DNA of 64,000 nt, from positions 4,194,217 to 4,258,216 of the forward strand of contig OX639992.1 in assembly GCA_951828515.1 (NCBI GenBank), read 5' to 3'. Shown here piece after piece: positions 28,610 through 38,107 of this stretch (positions within the stretch are counted from its first letter, which is position 1; every line of letters starts with the position of its first letter). The position numbers and the translations under genes are program-made. The stretch comes from an uncultured Poribacteria bacterium. GTDB taxonomy: Bacteria; Poribacteria; WGA-4E; WGA-3G. The notes beneath the pieces are model-generated. The model was not told the origin of the DNA, did not search any database, and saw only the letters and a program-made list of their open reading frames with translations.

Positions 28610-29557
28610 CTACCTACGCCACCAACTCTTTTTACCCTGATACGACACAAGGAGTTTTGAAACCTCTCGCGCCTTCTTGTCCAGGTGCAATACTGTCTCG
28701 CACGCTTCGATCACTTTCTGTTTAGTATTCTCATCTTGGGTCGTCTGATAAGCATGGTGGTAACTCTGTGCGACAGCGGTATGATACGCCACAGGCTCCA
28801 CGTCTTCGGGGATTTCGGTCGAAAGTTGCGCAAGCATTCCGACTGCCGCATCCCACGCCTCTGCTTCGGCGTGACAAATAACTTGCTGGTAGCGCAGATG
28901 GTGTTGCGATGGATCTAACCAATGCGCCTGCTCATAACACATCACCGCCTCCGAGTGAGCCGCATTGGCGACATGTAACTGCGCAAGCTCGATATAAAAA
29001 GCGGACAACCCGCTCTCTGCTATTGTATAAAGTGATACGCCAGTACTGGCGAGCCAGTCTCTCTCTAACAGGAAGTCGATCGCTGAGTTCCGTTCTTCCT
29101 CTGTGATTTGGATATCGGTGAGGAGATGCTTCGCAACGGCAGCGTTCGGAAAAATTTTGGTGCGACTTTTCAGCAACGGATACGCCTGAACCGCTTTATC
29201 CATCGTGATGAGCTTAATTCCGGTAGCGATGCGGAAAAGCGATACGATCTGGTCGCTGTTTTTGCGGGACATCTCCTCAGCGATCGACTCCCGATTCTCT
29301 GAAAAATGCTGATTGAGTTCCTCAATTGCATCTCGGATCTCGGTGTCGCTTGGGGACAGTTGATGTGCTTTCGCGAAAAACCGTTGCGCCGTAAAGAGCT
29401 CCCTCCACGTCCGATAGATCGTCCCCAGTCGAAAATTCGCGAATGCCAGGGTTGATGTATCGTCAGTTGTGTTGAGGATACTATCATAGACTTGGATGGC
29501 TTCGGCAAGTTTACCTTCGATTTCCAACGCTTGTGCATCGGTGATTGGATCTGACAT
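28610..29557 (-). CDS. TPR-repeat protein
   Basis: Helical tetratricopeptide repeats can be seen, for example ALEIEGKLAEAIQVYDSIL, FANFRLGTIYRTWRELFTAQRFFAKAHQLSPSD, and YIELAQLHVANAAHSEAVMCYEQAHWLDPSQ. The C-terminus YQGKKSWWRR is basic. No signal peptide or enzyme domain is seen, so it is probably a cytosolic scaffold. The start is uncertain: MSDPITDAQ at 29557 fits the repeat pattern and has AAGGA further upstream than usual; a frame extension to 29617 has no ribosome-binding site. Confidence 0.75.
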   Translation of the reverse strand: MSDPITDAQALEIEGKLAEAIQVYDSILNTTDDTSTLAFANFRLGTIYRTWRELFTAQRFFAKAHQLSPSDTEIRDAIEELNQHFSENRESIAEEMSRKNSDQIVSLFRIATGIKLITMDKAVQAYPLLKSRTKIFPNAAVAKHLLTDIQITEEERNSAIDFLLERDWLASTGVSLYTIAESGLSAFYIELAQLHVANAAHSEAVMCYEQAHWLDPSQHHLRYQQVICHAEAEAWDAAVGMLAQLSTEIPEDVEPVAYHTAVAQSYHHAYQTTQDENTKQKVIEACETVLHLDKKAREVSKLLVSYQGKKSWWRR

Positions 29558-29632
29558 AAGGAGAGTTGTTTCCTTGATGGAGTTCTGGATGCGTTTATCA
29601 CATCTACTTTCGTTCATTCATGAATGCTAACA

Positions 29633-29839
29633 CTAACCTTCCGAAATCCACTCTTCTGTCGCTTCCGCGAATTCCTGGGACACATCATCAGAAATCGTCT
29701 GTTCCAAGAGTTCAATCAGATCCTCACGGAATTTAACCCAATCATCCCCGCGGCGGGTAAACCGGTGTTGACCGCCGATTTCAACAAACATTGTGTCGTT
29801 CGGTTCAGACAGTGATTCAAAATAACGTCTAACATTCAT
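29633..29839 (-). CDS. Small hypothetical protein, 68 residues
   Basis: Starts at an ATG with GGAG seven bases upstream and reads MNVRRYFESLSEPNDTMFVEIGG, ending in a very acidic helix (FREDLIELLEQTISDDVSQEFAEATEEW). I do not recognise a family. The frame stays open upstream through a dispersed repeat (giving SAVSSQQSAVSKSR), but that part lies before the ribosome-binding site and is probably untranslated. Confidence 0.65.
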   Translation of the reverse strand: MNVRRYFESLSEPNDTMFVEIGGQHRFTRRGDDWVKFREDLIELLEQTISDDVSQEFAEATEEWISEG

Positions 29840-29858
29840 AATTATTCTCCTTTTTTCG

Positions 29859-29955
29859 CTATCGACTATCGGCATGTGGCGGTTGTGTATAACTTTCTGC
29901 CACAGACGACTCTTGCTGACTGCTGATTGCTGACTGCTGACTGCTGACTGCCATT
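29859..29955. repeat. Dispersed repeat directly after the HAD-IB gene stop
   Basis: On the minus strand AATGGCAGTCAGCAGTCAGC starts at the base after the TAG stop of the HAD gene. The middle has TGTGGC…GCCACA in place of the usual AAGAGG…CCTCTT, a variant shared with the copy at 45119-45206. Confidence 0.8.
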
Positions 29956-30672
29956 CTATAACCATTCGTGCATTTCCCAGCCAGAAGTGAGTGCTTTCTC
30001 ACGGAGTGCTTTCCCGGGGTTCACAACGACGGGATTCCCAACACATTCCAACATAGGCAGGTCGGATTGGCTATCGCCGTAAGCATAACTCTTTTCCAAT
30101 GAAATTCCGTGTTGTTCAGCATACGCTTGCATTGCTTTCGCTTTCTCTTCCCCGATGAGCGGCGCGGTTGTCAGTTTACCGGTGAACTGTCCATTGCGTT
30201 CACCAAGTTGTGGTGCTAAGACAGAATCAATAGCGAGATAATCCGCCATCGGCTGGACAATGAAATCAAGCGAACCGGTTACGAAAACTACAGCGATGCC
30301 TTGCTCTTTGTGCTCCTGAATTTGCACTATCGCCTCAGAGAAGATCTTCGGACGCAGATACACCTCGAACATTTCAGTAGACAACCGCTTAGTTTCGGCA
30401 ACACGCATCCCACGATAATTACGATAAAACACCTCATTGAAACGAGGGCGACTGATTCTGTCCAAAATTAAGTAGTAAACAATTTTGGGGAGAAATCCAA
30501 CGAGCCACAAGCGTTTTAGAAGGAATGGAACCTCGGCAGAGTGCATCCAGATGTAGTAATGGACAATCGTGGACTTCAACAAAGTGCCATCCACATCAAA
30601 AAATGCGACTGCTTTTGGCGCAGCTTGCAAGTCAAAACCTGTTTTTGAAAGTTTCGGGTTCGGATCCGACAT
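29956..30672 (-). CDS. HAD-superfamily subfamily IB hydrolase (SerB/PlsC-partner type)
   Basis: All HAD motifs are present: motif I AFFDVDGTLLKST, motif II VFVTGSLDF, and motif III/IV AYGDSQSDLPMLE with GNPVVVNPG. The long helical insert after motif I (YYIWMHSAEVPFLLKRLWLVGFLPKIVYYL) is typical of subfamily IB enzymes linked to acyltransferases rather than of plain phosphoserine phosphatase. It lies 76 bases downstream of the reductase/adenylation/ACP/PlsC fusion on the same strand, so a phosphatase step in the same lipid pathway is likely. The ATG has the CCGCAAGGTATAATTAAAAAATC context upstream. Confidence 0.87.
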   Translation of the reverse strand: MSDPNPKLSKTGFDLQAAPKAVAFFDVDGTLLKSTIVHYYIWMHSAEVPFLLKRLWLVGFLPKIVYYLILDRISRPRFNEVFYRNYRGMRVAETKRLSTEMFEVYLRPKIFSEAIVQIQEHKEQGIAVVFVTGSLDFIVQPMADYLAIDSVLAPQLGERNGQFTGKLTTAPLIGEEKAKAMQAYAEQHGISLEKSYAYGDSQSDLPMLECVGNPVVVNPGKALREKALTSGWEMHEWL

Positions 30673-30748
30673 GATTTTTTAATTATACCTTGCGGTTTGA
30701 TGAACGGTTTTAGGAACTTTCACGATATTTTTGATGAGCCGTCTTCCA

Positions 30749-33700
30749 CTACGTTTCAGACTCGGGACTTTTTAATTCCTCCTGTTGTCTAAGCGTTACC
30801 CCAAGTTCAGCCACGCGGTTTTGTGCCAATTCTAAGAATTCTTGGTATCTGTCCGGGTCAATCGGTGTTTTGTCTTGATGTGCCCAACTTTCCGGTGGAA
30901 AGGTGAACGGTTCACCAAAAATGATCCGAACAGGATGCTTTTTAGGTAAGTTCCGTCCCTTCGGCAACGCATGATAGGTGCCTTCGATATAAGCCGGTAT
31001 GACCGGGACGTTAGGACTATAGATGAGCAAACTGAGCACTCCGGGTTTGAAAGGTTGAAGCTTACCATCAAGCGAGCGTGTACCTTCGGAGAAGATGAGT
31101 AAACCGTTATTTCGCGCCATTACCTCGTTTGCCGCCCTGAGATCTTGTAGAAACTCAGTGAAATTGCCCTCCCGTTCTATTGGAAGCGCGTTAAGACACG
31201 TCCGAGCAAACCAGCCTTGAAAACGCGTAGCAAACCAGTAATCTCGTGCAGCGAGCACCCAGAGTTGGTATGCCTTCGTTCCCAGAGCAGTAATCACCGT
31301 CAATGTATCCAGGTGACTTGTGTGATTCGGCATAATAATATAGGGTTTGTCCTGTGGAATATGCTCGAGTCCATAGCATTTCAATGAGAAATAGTTCCGA
31401 TAGATACCAGTAACCACGGTGCGGAAGGCACGCGCATACCACCGCGGCATCTGTCCGAATTCCCGATTTCTGTTTTCCGCAGAATCTTCCTTTTCTTTCG
31501 TAATATCCGTCGGGAACGTCTCGATTAACCTGACGACATCACCAACTGTCTCCAAATTGGCGAGGCGTGCATCTGGGATTGTTTCACCGAGCCTCGATTC
31601 GAGAACCAACAGGAGATCGAGTCGCGTGAGTGAGTCAAGTCCTAAATCGGTATCCAAACGACTCTCGCGTTGAATTTGGTGTGCTGGCATGCGTGCCAAT
31701 CGTGCGAGGGTAGAGAGGATTTCTTCTGGTATATCCGATCTGAAGAGTCGGGAATCGGAGTTCCCTCCTACAACATCTGCCGTGGAATCTTCCTGAAGGT
31801 CTGCCATATTTTTAATATGCACTTCCAAACTACGCCTGAGACTTTGCCGATCTACATTTCCATCCGCAGTCTTCGGTAGTGGGTCATCCCAGAAATGGGA
31901 TTTGTGGAATTGTTGGTAACTCGGTAATTCCTTTGCTCGCGCTTGGAGATGGTGCTGAATCTCCGTTTTCGTTGTCTCGTCGAATACTGTCGGCACAATC
32001 ACGGCATGTATCGCCGTATCGGACTCGTCTTCATACGGAATGCCCAAGACACACATTTCAGAGATAGCCGGATTATCCCGATAGAGGGATTCTAACTCGA
32101 CGGGGTAAACGTTCTTTCCAGAAGCGGGAACGATAATATCTTTGCAATGCCCGGTAAGGTAGAGATAACCATCAGCGTCCATATAACCCAAGTCGCCCGT
32201 GTAGAGCCATCCATTGCGAATCGCTTTTTCTGTAGCATCTGTATTCTGATAGTAGCCCTTCATCGTACTCGGTCCCTTAGCGATAATCTCCCCGATACCA
32301 TTGCTATCCGGATTCTCAATTTGAAGTTCCACACCCTCTACCGCTGGTCCCACCGAGCCACGTTTGCTTTTTAGATATGGATTGACACTGAGAACGGGGG
32401 CTGTTTCGGTCATTCCGTAGCCCTGATAAAGTGTCATCCCAAACTTCTGAAATCCGTCGTAAATCGCATCAGAAAGCGAGGCACCGCCACTAACGAGGAC
32501 GCGAATTTCCCCACCCATGACAGCTCGTGCTTTTTCCGCCAAGGTATCACCGGGTGTGTCTGCCCGCGATGCTTGTCGTTCGATTGTGCCTTGAAGCATC
32601 TGAAAAAGACGTGGAACCCCAATAAAAGCCGTGGTCTTCGCCTCTCGCATTGTCTTCAGAAGCGTTGTCGGACGGAGCGCATTGACGTATGCCGCTGTCG
32701 TACCGCTGTAAAGTGCCATCAATAAGCTACACGAGAAGCTCAGCGCATGATACAACGGGAGTGCTGACAGAATCCGCTCCGTATCTGTTGGTGGGAGCGC
32801 TTTTGCCACTGCTTGGACATTAGAAATGAAGCCTTCGTGTGTGAGCATCGCACCTTTCGCTTCAACAGTGGTTCCCATTGTAAAGATAATCGAAGCAACG
32901 GTGTCTGGAGAAACTTCCACATTCGGGAAATCGGCAGGAATCTCTATTTGGCTATCAGGTGTCAGTAAAGAGGTTTCTGTCGCAGTGGGTTTCTCCTCTT
33001 GCTGACTGCTGACTGCTGATTGCTGATTGCTGACTACAATTTCGCAGTTTTTGTTGATGTTTTGTAACATCGTTTCTGGTGTCGATAGGGTTCCCACATC
33101 GGATTTTTCTAATACACTTTCAGAGGCTAAAATTGATTTCGCAGTGGTGAACTTGGCGATTGCCAAAATTTCATGGGCAGGCGTTTGCGCGTCAAGCGGA
33201 ACGACAGCGATACCTATCTGGACAGCGGCGAGGTAAGCGATGCACCATTCGGGCTGGTTTTCAGAAACTAACACCACGCGATCGTCTTTGCGCAGACCAC
33301 TTTCCCACAACTGCCACGCGACTTGGCGCGACAGGGCATACGTCTCCGCATAGGTATACTCTTCCCATCCGCTTTCGTTTGCCATCTGCAGCGCGATTCT
33401 ATCTGGGATTCGCGACGCTTGTATCTTAATCAGATCTACGATTGTTTTGGGGAGGATTTGGTCTGCGGATAGACCGGATTTCGTCTCGGAATAGACGAAA
33501 TCCATTCCTTGTATTACATTTCCATTCCCTGTATTACATTTCAACTCAGGTGATGTTACGGACTCCTCGGATTCATCTTGTGAGTCTGTCTTCTCTTGTT
33601 TAGCGGACGAAGATGCTTCTGTATCGCCTGCTGTGTCATCTTCAATCTTCAAGACATGTCTCTTTATGCCGGGGATATGAATCTCTTGGAAATATCGCTT

Positions 33701-35227
33701 CCAGTGGATCCGTGAAACATCGAAGTTAAAACGCTGCTGTTCTGTCGGTGAAAGCGCATCGTAAAGCCCTTGCGTCTTCTCCGTTTCAAATTGAAAGTTA
33801 GTTCGCGTGTAAGGGGCATAGATTCTGATGTAATGTAAGAGGGCTTTGATACCACTCTGCTTCAGAACGAGTTGACGGCGTTTTCGCTTAGCGGCGCGTA
33901 TCGGGAGTTTGCCGAGCGTCTGAACGGCAAGATCGACCAGACGCATACGACTATCCAATTTCTGCTGAAACTCTTCTAAACTCGGATATTTCCAGATTGG
34001 CACTGCAATCGGTTTGCCATCCTCTAACATTGGATATTTCACAAAATATTCGTAGGTCGCCTCGAAGATACCTCGAAAATAGAGTGGATTCTGCGTTCCT
34101 GTCGCAACATGATACACTTCAATACCACCGCGTCTCGCTGTCGCCTCAGCGGCTGCCAAGATAGCGTTCACGACAAAATCGACAGGGATAATATCAAGAA
34201 TTATATCCGGATCTGCTGGAAAATCTGGAAGTCGCCCTTTCCCGAAACCGACGATCAAAGGCTCGGACATCCGAAATTTACCGAGCCATCCGGGTTCAGG
34301 TTCATCAAAACTGCTCTCGATAATTGAAGGGCGCACGATAGCAGTGGGCAGTTCACCGCGCAATTCCATGATCATCTGCTCAGCGAGGAATTTCATATAG
34401 GTATAAGTGTCGTTCCATCCGCGCGAGCGGGCATGCTTCAACCCTTCCTCAACCAAACGTTCTTCAAGCCAGTCTGTCTTCAGTTCTTCGACTTGCGCTT
34501 CAAGCCCTTTACGCGTCCCTTTTATCTGTGCTTCCGCTTCTTGCTGAAGGTTCGCTAGGGTTTCAGGGGACTCGGCTTCAGCATGGATAGCAGCACTCAG
34601 AGAAAGTAACCCTTCGATCTCCTCAGAGAGCGTTTCCGGAATAGCCATTCCTGTCTTTTCGTTATATTGTGTCGCGTAGGTTTCATAGGGCGGTGGAAGG
34701 TCTTCAGGCACGCGTCCGGGCTTGTCGCCGCAAACGTATGCTGTTGAGATGTGGAGAAACACGGCATCCTGACAACCCTTTGCGAAGTTAACAACATGTT
34801 TCGCCGCGAGGGTGTTCCCCCACAAAGAATCATCGAAAGGGGGATCGAAATCCACAAGACCGGCGATATTAATAAAGACTTGGACTTCGTTCTGGAGTTT
34901 TTGGTATTCCGTATCGTTGAATCCAAGATGCTCGTGAGTGAGATCGCCTTCAACAACCGTCAGTTTCTGCTGTGCCCAGGCATCAAAATTGTCGCCGTGT
35001 AGCCGACGAAGAGACGCAAAAACATCTGAGGTGAGAAGTTCATTTTCTAAGCGTTCTTGAGCGGAAGTGTACTTCCCAGTGGTATCGGTGCGACTTCGAA
35101 TGAGGAGATATATCTTTTGGATATCCGGAAGCGCAGTTAAGATTTTTGCAACCATCGGTTGCCCCAAAAATGCAGTGCCACCAGTAACGAGCAGAACTTT
35201 TCCTCGAAAAAAATCAGTTATTGACAT
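30749..35227 (-). CDS. Four-domain lipid enzyme: fatty acyl reductase, adenylation, acyl carrier, PlsC acyltransferase
   Basis: Residues about 1-395 are a FAR/thioester-reductase NAD(P) domain (VTGGTAFLGQPMV; active-site Y-x-x-x-K in YTYMKFLAE) with a FAR C-terminal part to about 520. A linker precedes an AMP-binding domain (about 590-1130; A3 region TMGTTVEAKG, A5 YQGYGMTETAP, GDLGYMDADGYLYLTG). The usual catalytic Lys of the C-terminal motif is Asn (PKTADGNVDR). An acyl carrier domain has GLDSLTRLD (phosphopantetheine Ser about 1195), and a PlsC domain follows with NHTSHLD (HX4D, about 1302) and FSEGTRS (about 1380). This would load, reduce and transfer fatty chains onto a glycerol backbone. 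The combination, with the HAD enzyme next door, resembles what I recall of myxobacterial ElbD, involved in ether-lipid formation. A dispersed repeat is inserted in frame at residues about 731-760. Confidence 0.88.
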   Translation of the reverse strand: MSITDFFRGKVLLVTGGTAFLGQPMVAKILTALPDIQKIYLLIRSRTDTTGKYTSAQERLENELLTSDVFASLRRLHGDNFDAWAQQKLTVVEGDLTHEHLGFNDTEYQKLQNEVQVFINIAGLVDFDPPFDDSLWGNTLAAKHVVNFAKGCQDAVFLHISTAYVCGDKPGRVPEDLPPPYETYATQYNEKTGMAIPETLSEEIEGLLSLSAAIHAEAESPETLANLQQEAEAQIKGTRKGLEAQVEELKTDWLEERLVEEGLKHARSRGWNDTYTYMKFLAEQMIMELRGELPTAIVRPSIIESSFDEPEPGWLGKFRMSEPLIVGFGKGRLPDFPADPDIILDIIPVDFVVNAILAAAEATARRGGIEVYHVATGTQNPLYFRGIFEATYEYFVKYPMLEDGKPIAVPIWKYPSLEEFQQKLDSRMRLVDLAVQTLGKLPIRAAKRKRRQLVLKQSGIKALLHYIRIYAPYTRTNFQFETEKTQGLYDALSPTEQQRFNFDVSRIHWKRYFQEIHIPGIKRHVLKIEDDTAGDTEASSSAKQEKTDSQDESEESVTSPELKCNTGNGNVIQGMDFVYSETKSGLSADQILPKTIVDLIKIQASRIPDRIALQMANESGWEEYTYAETYALSRQVAWQLWESGLRKDDRVVLVSENQPEWCIAYLAAVQIGIAVVPLDAQTPAHEILAIAKFTTAKSILASESVLEKSDVGTLSTPETMLQNINKNCEIVVSNQQSAVSSQQEEKPTATETSLLTPDSQIEIPADFPNVEVSPDTVASIIFTMGTTVEAKGAMLTHEGFISNVQAVAKALPPTDTERILSALPLYHALSFSCSLLMALYSGTTAAYVNALRPTTLLKTMREAKTTAFIGVPRLFQMLQGTIERQASRADTPGDTLAEKARAVMGGEIRVLVSGGASLSDAIYDGFQKFGMTLYQGYGMTETAPVLSVNPYLKSKRGSVGPAVEGVELQIENPDSNGIGEIIAKGPSTMKGYYQNTDATEKAIRNGWLYTGDLGYMDADGYLYLTGHCKDIIVPASGKNVYPVELESLYRDNPAISEMCVLGIPYEDESDTAIHAVIVPTVFDETTKTEIQHHLQARAKELPSYQQFHKSHFWDDPLPKTADGNVDRQSLRRSLEVHIKNMADLQEDSTADVVGGNSDSRLFRSDIPEEILSTLARLARMPAHQIQRESRLDTDLGLDSLTRLDLLLVLESRLGETIPDARLANLETVGDVVRLIETFPTDITKEKEDSAENRNREFGQMPRWYARAFRTVVTGIYRNYFSLKCYGLEHIPQDKPYIIMPNHTSHLDTLTVITALGTKAYQLWVLAARDYWFATRFQGWFARTCLNALPIEREGNFTEFLQDLRAANEVMARNNGLLIFSEGTRSLDGKLQPFKPGVLSLLIYSPNVPVIPAYIEGTYHALPKGRNLPKKHPVRIIFGEPFTFPPESWAHQDKTPIDPDRYQEFLELAQNRVAELGVTLRQQEELKSPESET
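32948..33034 (-). repeat. In-frame dispersed repeat inside the four-domain lipid enzyme gene
   Basis: On the minus strand AGTCAGCAATCAGCAATCAGC then AGTCAGCAAGAGGAG…AACCTCTTTACTGACACCTGATAGCC. The AAGAGG/CCTCTT hairpin of the intergenic family is present. It is translated as SNQQSAVSSQQEEKPTATETSLLTPDSQ, between conserved blocks of the AMP-binding domain, just before the A3 loop. Confidence 0.85.
33493..33542. repeat. Short tandem repeat in the linker of the lipid enzyme gene
   Basis: TCCATTCCTTGTATTACATT is followed directly by TCCATTCCCTGTATTACATT. The TGTATTACATT word recurs at 38053-38064 and, inverted (AATGTAATACA), at 7950-7960. In this gene it codes for the linker between reductase and adenylation domains (NTGNGNVIQG on the minus strand). 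Confidence 0.6.
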
Positions 35228-35569
35228 AATTTTCTTTTCTGTGTCATGATAGATATTGGAATATTTTTAATTTTACTTTGCGGGTGAATAACGCCGGTTT
35301 CGACTTTGACATACCATTCTCACCAGCCGCCCGCGCCGTTGTTGCGAGCTCCGGTTTTGGTTTAATGTCTCATTCTCCACCAAGAACCCGCTCGTAATGG
35401 AATCGAGAGCGGCACAGAGGCACATAAATTAAAAGCCTCGTATTGTTCTCAACTTATACGCGTGAATTTCGTCTAATCTTTCGGTAAATCACCCAAAACG
35501 CTGTTTACACGCCAAACATCCTATTAAAAATAACATATTTGCCATAAAAAGTCAAAGGCTGAATAGATA
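35228..35569. other. Gene-free spacer between divergent genes
   Basis: No gene or clear promoter is seen. About 40 bases upstream of the lipid-enzyme ATG the minus strand carries CCGCAAAGTAAAATTAAAAAT, a displaced copy of the start-codon context found elsewhere. The rest shows no dispersed repeat and no strong hairpin. Confidence 0.5.
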
Positions 35570-36769
35570 ATGCTACCAGAGCAAGATAAGTTACAATTTT
35601 TGCAAAAGACGGAACTTTTTGCAGAACTCCCACAAACCGAATTAAAAGCGATTTGCCATATTGCAAACGAAGTCGCTTATCCAGCCCATTCAACGCTCTT
35701 TGAGGAGGGCGATGAAGGCGATTCGCTTTACCTGTTGGTCGATGGTGAAGTCAGCATCATCAAGGCAGGAACGGAAGTATTGTTCTTCAATGAGAAGGGG
35801 TACTGCCTCGGGGAAATCGCACTCATTGACAATAAACCGCGGAGTGCCACAGTTAAAACAGTGAAACCCACACAGTTTCTGAGGATTACGAGGAGCGACT
35901 TTTACAACGCTATGGCACGAGAACCGCGGATTGGCATGGGGATGTTCCGCGTCTTGAACGACAAAATTCGACGCGACCTTGAGATTCAGATGAGTGCTAT
36001 CCGTAAGGAAGTCGCACAAGAAGAATCAATGCGCCTTGCCGCTGAAGTCCAAAAATCTCTCCTTCCGAATAAAGAAATCGTGCATCCATGTGTCAGTTCC
36101 GCTGGATATTGCAGACCCGCAAATAGCGTCGGCGGCGACTATTACGACTATCTGGAACTCTCTGACAACAGCGTTGCCATTTTCCTCGGCGATGTTATGG
36201 GGCACGGCTATCATTCGGCAATGGTCGCGGCGATGACAAAAAGTTGCTTGCAAACGCAGATCCGATTTGACGCTTCTGTGCCAGAAGTCATGGAAGCCAT
36301 TACCCGTGTCACAGAAGAGGATTCCCAAACTTTTATCTACATGACCTGTTGTTATCTTATCATTCACGCTGACAATCGGTTGGAGTTCGCCAATGCCGGT
36401 CATCCGCAGATGCTCCTCTATCGTGCCGAACAGAACGCTACCAACACGGACAATGGTAATCTCATTGAGTTAAAATCCTCGTTTCTGCCGATCGGTATCT
36501 CGATGTCCGACACACCGATGCAATACTACAGCACTGAAGTCAAGTGGTATCCCGGTGACCTGCTGGTACTTTATTCAGATGGGATCACGGAAGCGTTCAA
36601 TCCGAACGAGGAAATGTATGGATTCGACAGGTTGAAAACACTCATCTCACAAAAACGTCATCTGTCTCCCGAAGAGATAAAGGCAGATATTCTGTCTGAC
36701 CTTCAGGCACATCAACAGGGCGAAAGCACCAATGATGACATTACATTGGTTGTAGCGAAATTCTTATAG
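35570..36769 (+). CDS. SpoIIE/PP2C-type protein phosphatase with N-terminal cNMP-binding domain
   Basis: Residues about 10-120 form a cyclic-nucleotide-binding domain (FAELPQTELKAICHIANEV… GDSLYLLVDGEVSI… GEIALIDNKPRSATVK). After a helical linker (about 130-165) comes a SpoIIE/RsbU serine phosphatase domain with the metal-binding motifs SVGGDYYDYLEL, GDVMGHGYHSA, FANAGHPQMLLY, LLVLYSDGITEA and NDDITLVVAKF. Such proteins dephosphorylate anti-anti-sigma factors in partner-switching pathways. The cNMP domain suggests control by a small molecule. No anti-sigma or STAS gene is adjacent. Confidence 0.9.
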   Translation: MLPEQDKLQFLQKTELFAELPQTELKAICHIANEVAYPAHSTLFEEGDEGDSLYLLVDGEVSIIKAGTEVLFFNEKGYCLGEIALIDNKPRSATVKTVKPTQFLRITRSDFYNAMAREPRIGMGMFRVLNDKIRRDLEIQMSAIRKEVAQEESMRLAAEVQKSLLPNKEIVHPCVSSAGYCRPANSVGGDYYDYLELSDNSVAIFLGDVMGHGYHSAMVAAMTKSCLQTQIRFDASVPEVMEAITRVTEEDSQTFIYMTCCYLIIHADNRLEFANAGHPQMLLYRAEQNATNTDNGNLIELKSSFLPIGISMSDTPMQYYSTEVKWYPGDLLVLYSDGITEAFNPNEEMYGFDRLKTLISQKRHLSPEEIKADILSDLQAHQQGESTNDDITLVVAKFL

Positions 36770-36810
36770 ATGTGTAGAGGATCCTGCTACAAATTGCTCC
36801 GGCTAATTTC

Positions 36811-38007
36811 CTATTTGAGTTGGCTGACGGCATAATGCATGATATTTTCCATGAGTGCTTTGTTCATGGACGTGGTATATTGGCTATCGTTACGAAGGCT
36901 GGTAATAATGTATAATCCCTTGCCATGCCGCCTCGCCCCAACAACGAGTTCCTTAGTGTCCTCGGTAGTCGCAAAAATTTCATCGCGTCGGCTCCAGTCC
37001 ACCCATGCGTCATCAACAAAGATTTTGCCGGACACAATTGTGTTGGGAACGGAGAAAAGAGCATTGCCTCTTTCAGTAACAACGAAGTGTTGGGTCGGTG
37101 GGCTTTCAACGCCTTTCAATTTGCCCTGTAGCCACCCGACACCACACGGTTTTTCAACACTACTGTCCTGCCCAGTAACGATCACAATGCCACCCTTTTT
37201 CACAAAGTCTTTAATCTTCTTCTCTACTTCACTCGAAAGGAGGTAGTGTCCATAACAGGAAATCTCTTCGTATCCGATCCACAGAATATCGGCTTTTTCT
37301 AACTGCGGCAACTTATGTTCTCTGGTGGATTCATGAGCGATGGCACGTTTGCCGACCTTTTTGACAGAACGCAGTGCCATATATTCGTACGTTGCTGTGT
37401 TCGTATACACAGGGGTTTGACTCCAGGTTGGATGCGTGCTATTTCCTGTGAGTACCAGAACTTTAACGGCATCTTTCGGCGCGGCAACCCACATTTTACC
37501 CGCTAACATATCGAGAACAATCTTTTGGAATGCCTTGGTCTTGCCATCATACGTCCGAGACATCATCGGATCAATGTGCGTGAATGTCCACCAAGAGCCG
37601 CTGTATCCACCGCGATAGGCACGCATCTGAAACCACGTGTTGTCAATAAAACACATGCTATCTATACCATAATGCTCACGATAGAAAATGATGATCGGCA
37701 TACCTTGTTTGAGCAGTTTTACCATCTTCTCTGGCGAGGTGTTTCGCTTGTAATGTCCAGTGGCAAAGTTCATCTTAATTTCCTTGAGTCCACTTTTCCC
37801 TTTGACATCTTTCTTGACAGTAACAACGCCTCGCAGACGTCTCTGATCAACACTCTTTACTTTGCCAAAGACGATATTCGTACACGCATCAAGGATTTCA
37901 CGAGTCGTATACTCGCGTTCAATAAATGCTGGTGCCGTTGGCACGAAAAGCAAACCGATAAAACAAAACCCTAACAACAAAGCAATGAGATTATGTGTAA
38001 AGCGCAT
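36811..38007 (-). CDS. Secreted protein with GATase/ThuA-like C-terminal domain
   Basis: The N-terminus MRFTHNLIALLLGFCFIGLLFVPTAPAF is a signal peptide. The next 130 residues are a small beta-rich domain (REILDACTNIVFGKVKSVDQRRLRG). The C-terminal part looks like a class I glutamine-amidotransferase fold: VLVLTGNSTHPTW, KADILWIGYEEISCYGHYLLS, IKDFVKKGGIVIVTGQD, and GKGLYIITSLRNDSQYTTSMNKALMENIMHY. I see no Cys-His-Glu triad in the usual spacing, so a non-enzymatic sugar- or ligand-related role is possible. I do not recognise the exact family. It is transcribed towards the phosphatase gene. Confidence 0.6.
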   Translation of the reverse strand: MRFTHNLIALLLGFCFIGLLFVPTAPAFIEREYTTREILDACTNIVFGKVKSVDQRRLRGVVTVKKDVKGKSGLKEIKMNFATGHYKRNTSPEKMVKLLKQGMPIIIFYREHYGIDSMCFIDNTWFQMRAYRGGYSGSWWTFTHIDPMMSRTYDGKTKAFQKIVLDMLAGKMWVAAPKDAVKVLVLTGNSTHPTWSQTPVYTNTATYEYMALRSVKKVGKRAIAHESTREHKLPQLEKADILWIGYEEISCYGHYLLSSEVEKKIKDFVKKGGIVIVTGQDSSVEKPCGVGWLQGKLKGVESPPTQHFVVTERGNALFSVPNTIVSGKIFVDDAWVDWSRRDEIFATTEDTKELVVGARRHGKGLYIITSLRNDSQYTTSMNKALMENIMHYAVSQLK

Positions 38008-38107
38008 GGTGGAATCCCCTTCTATACATACCAGATTTTCTAATTAACAGATATTGTATTACATTTGTGTTGAATTTTTCAACTATTTTCCGTTTCACGC
38101 ATACGTT

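Noticed and set aside
29840-29965. N-terminal 42 residues of the small hypothetical gene (starting MVIEWQSAVSSQQ)
   Set aside because: This part is the dispersed repeat and lies upstream of the GGAG site; translation from 29839 is better supported.
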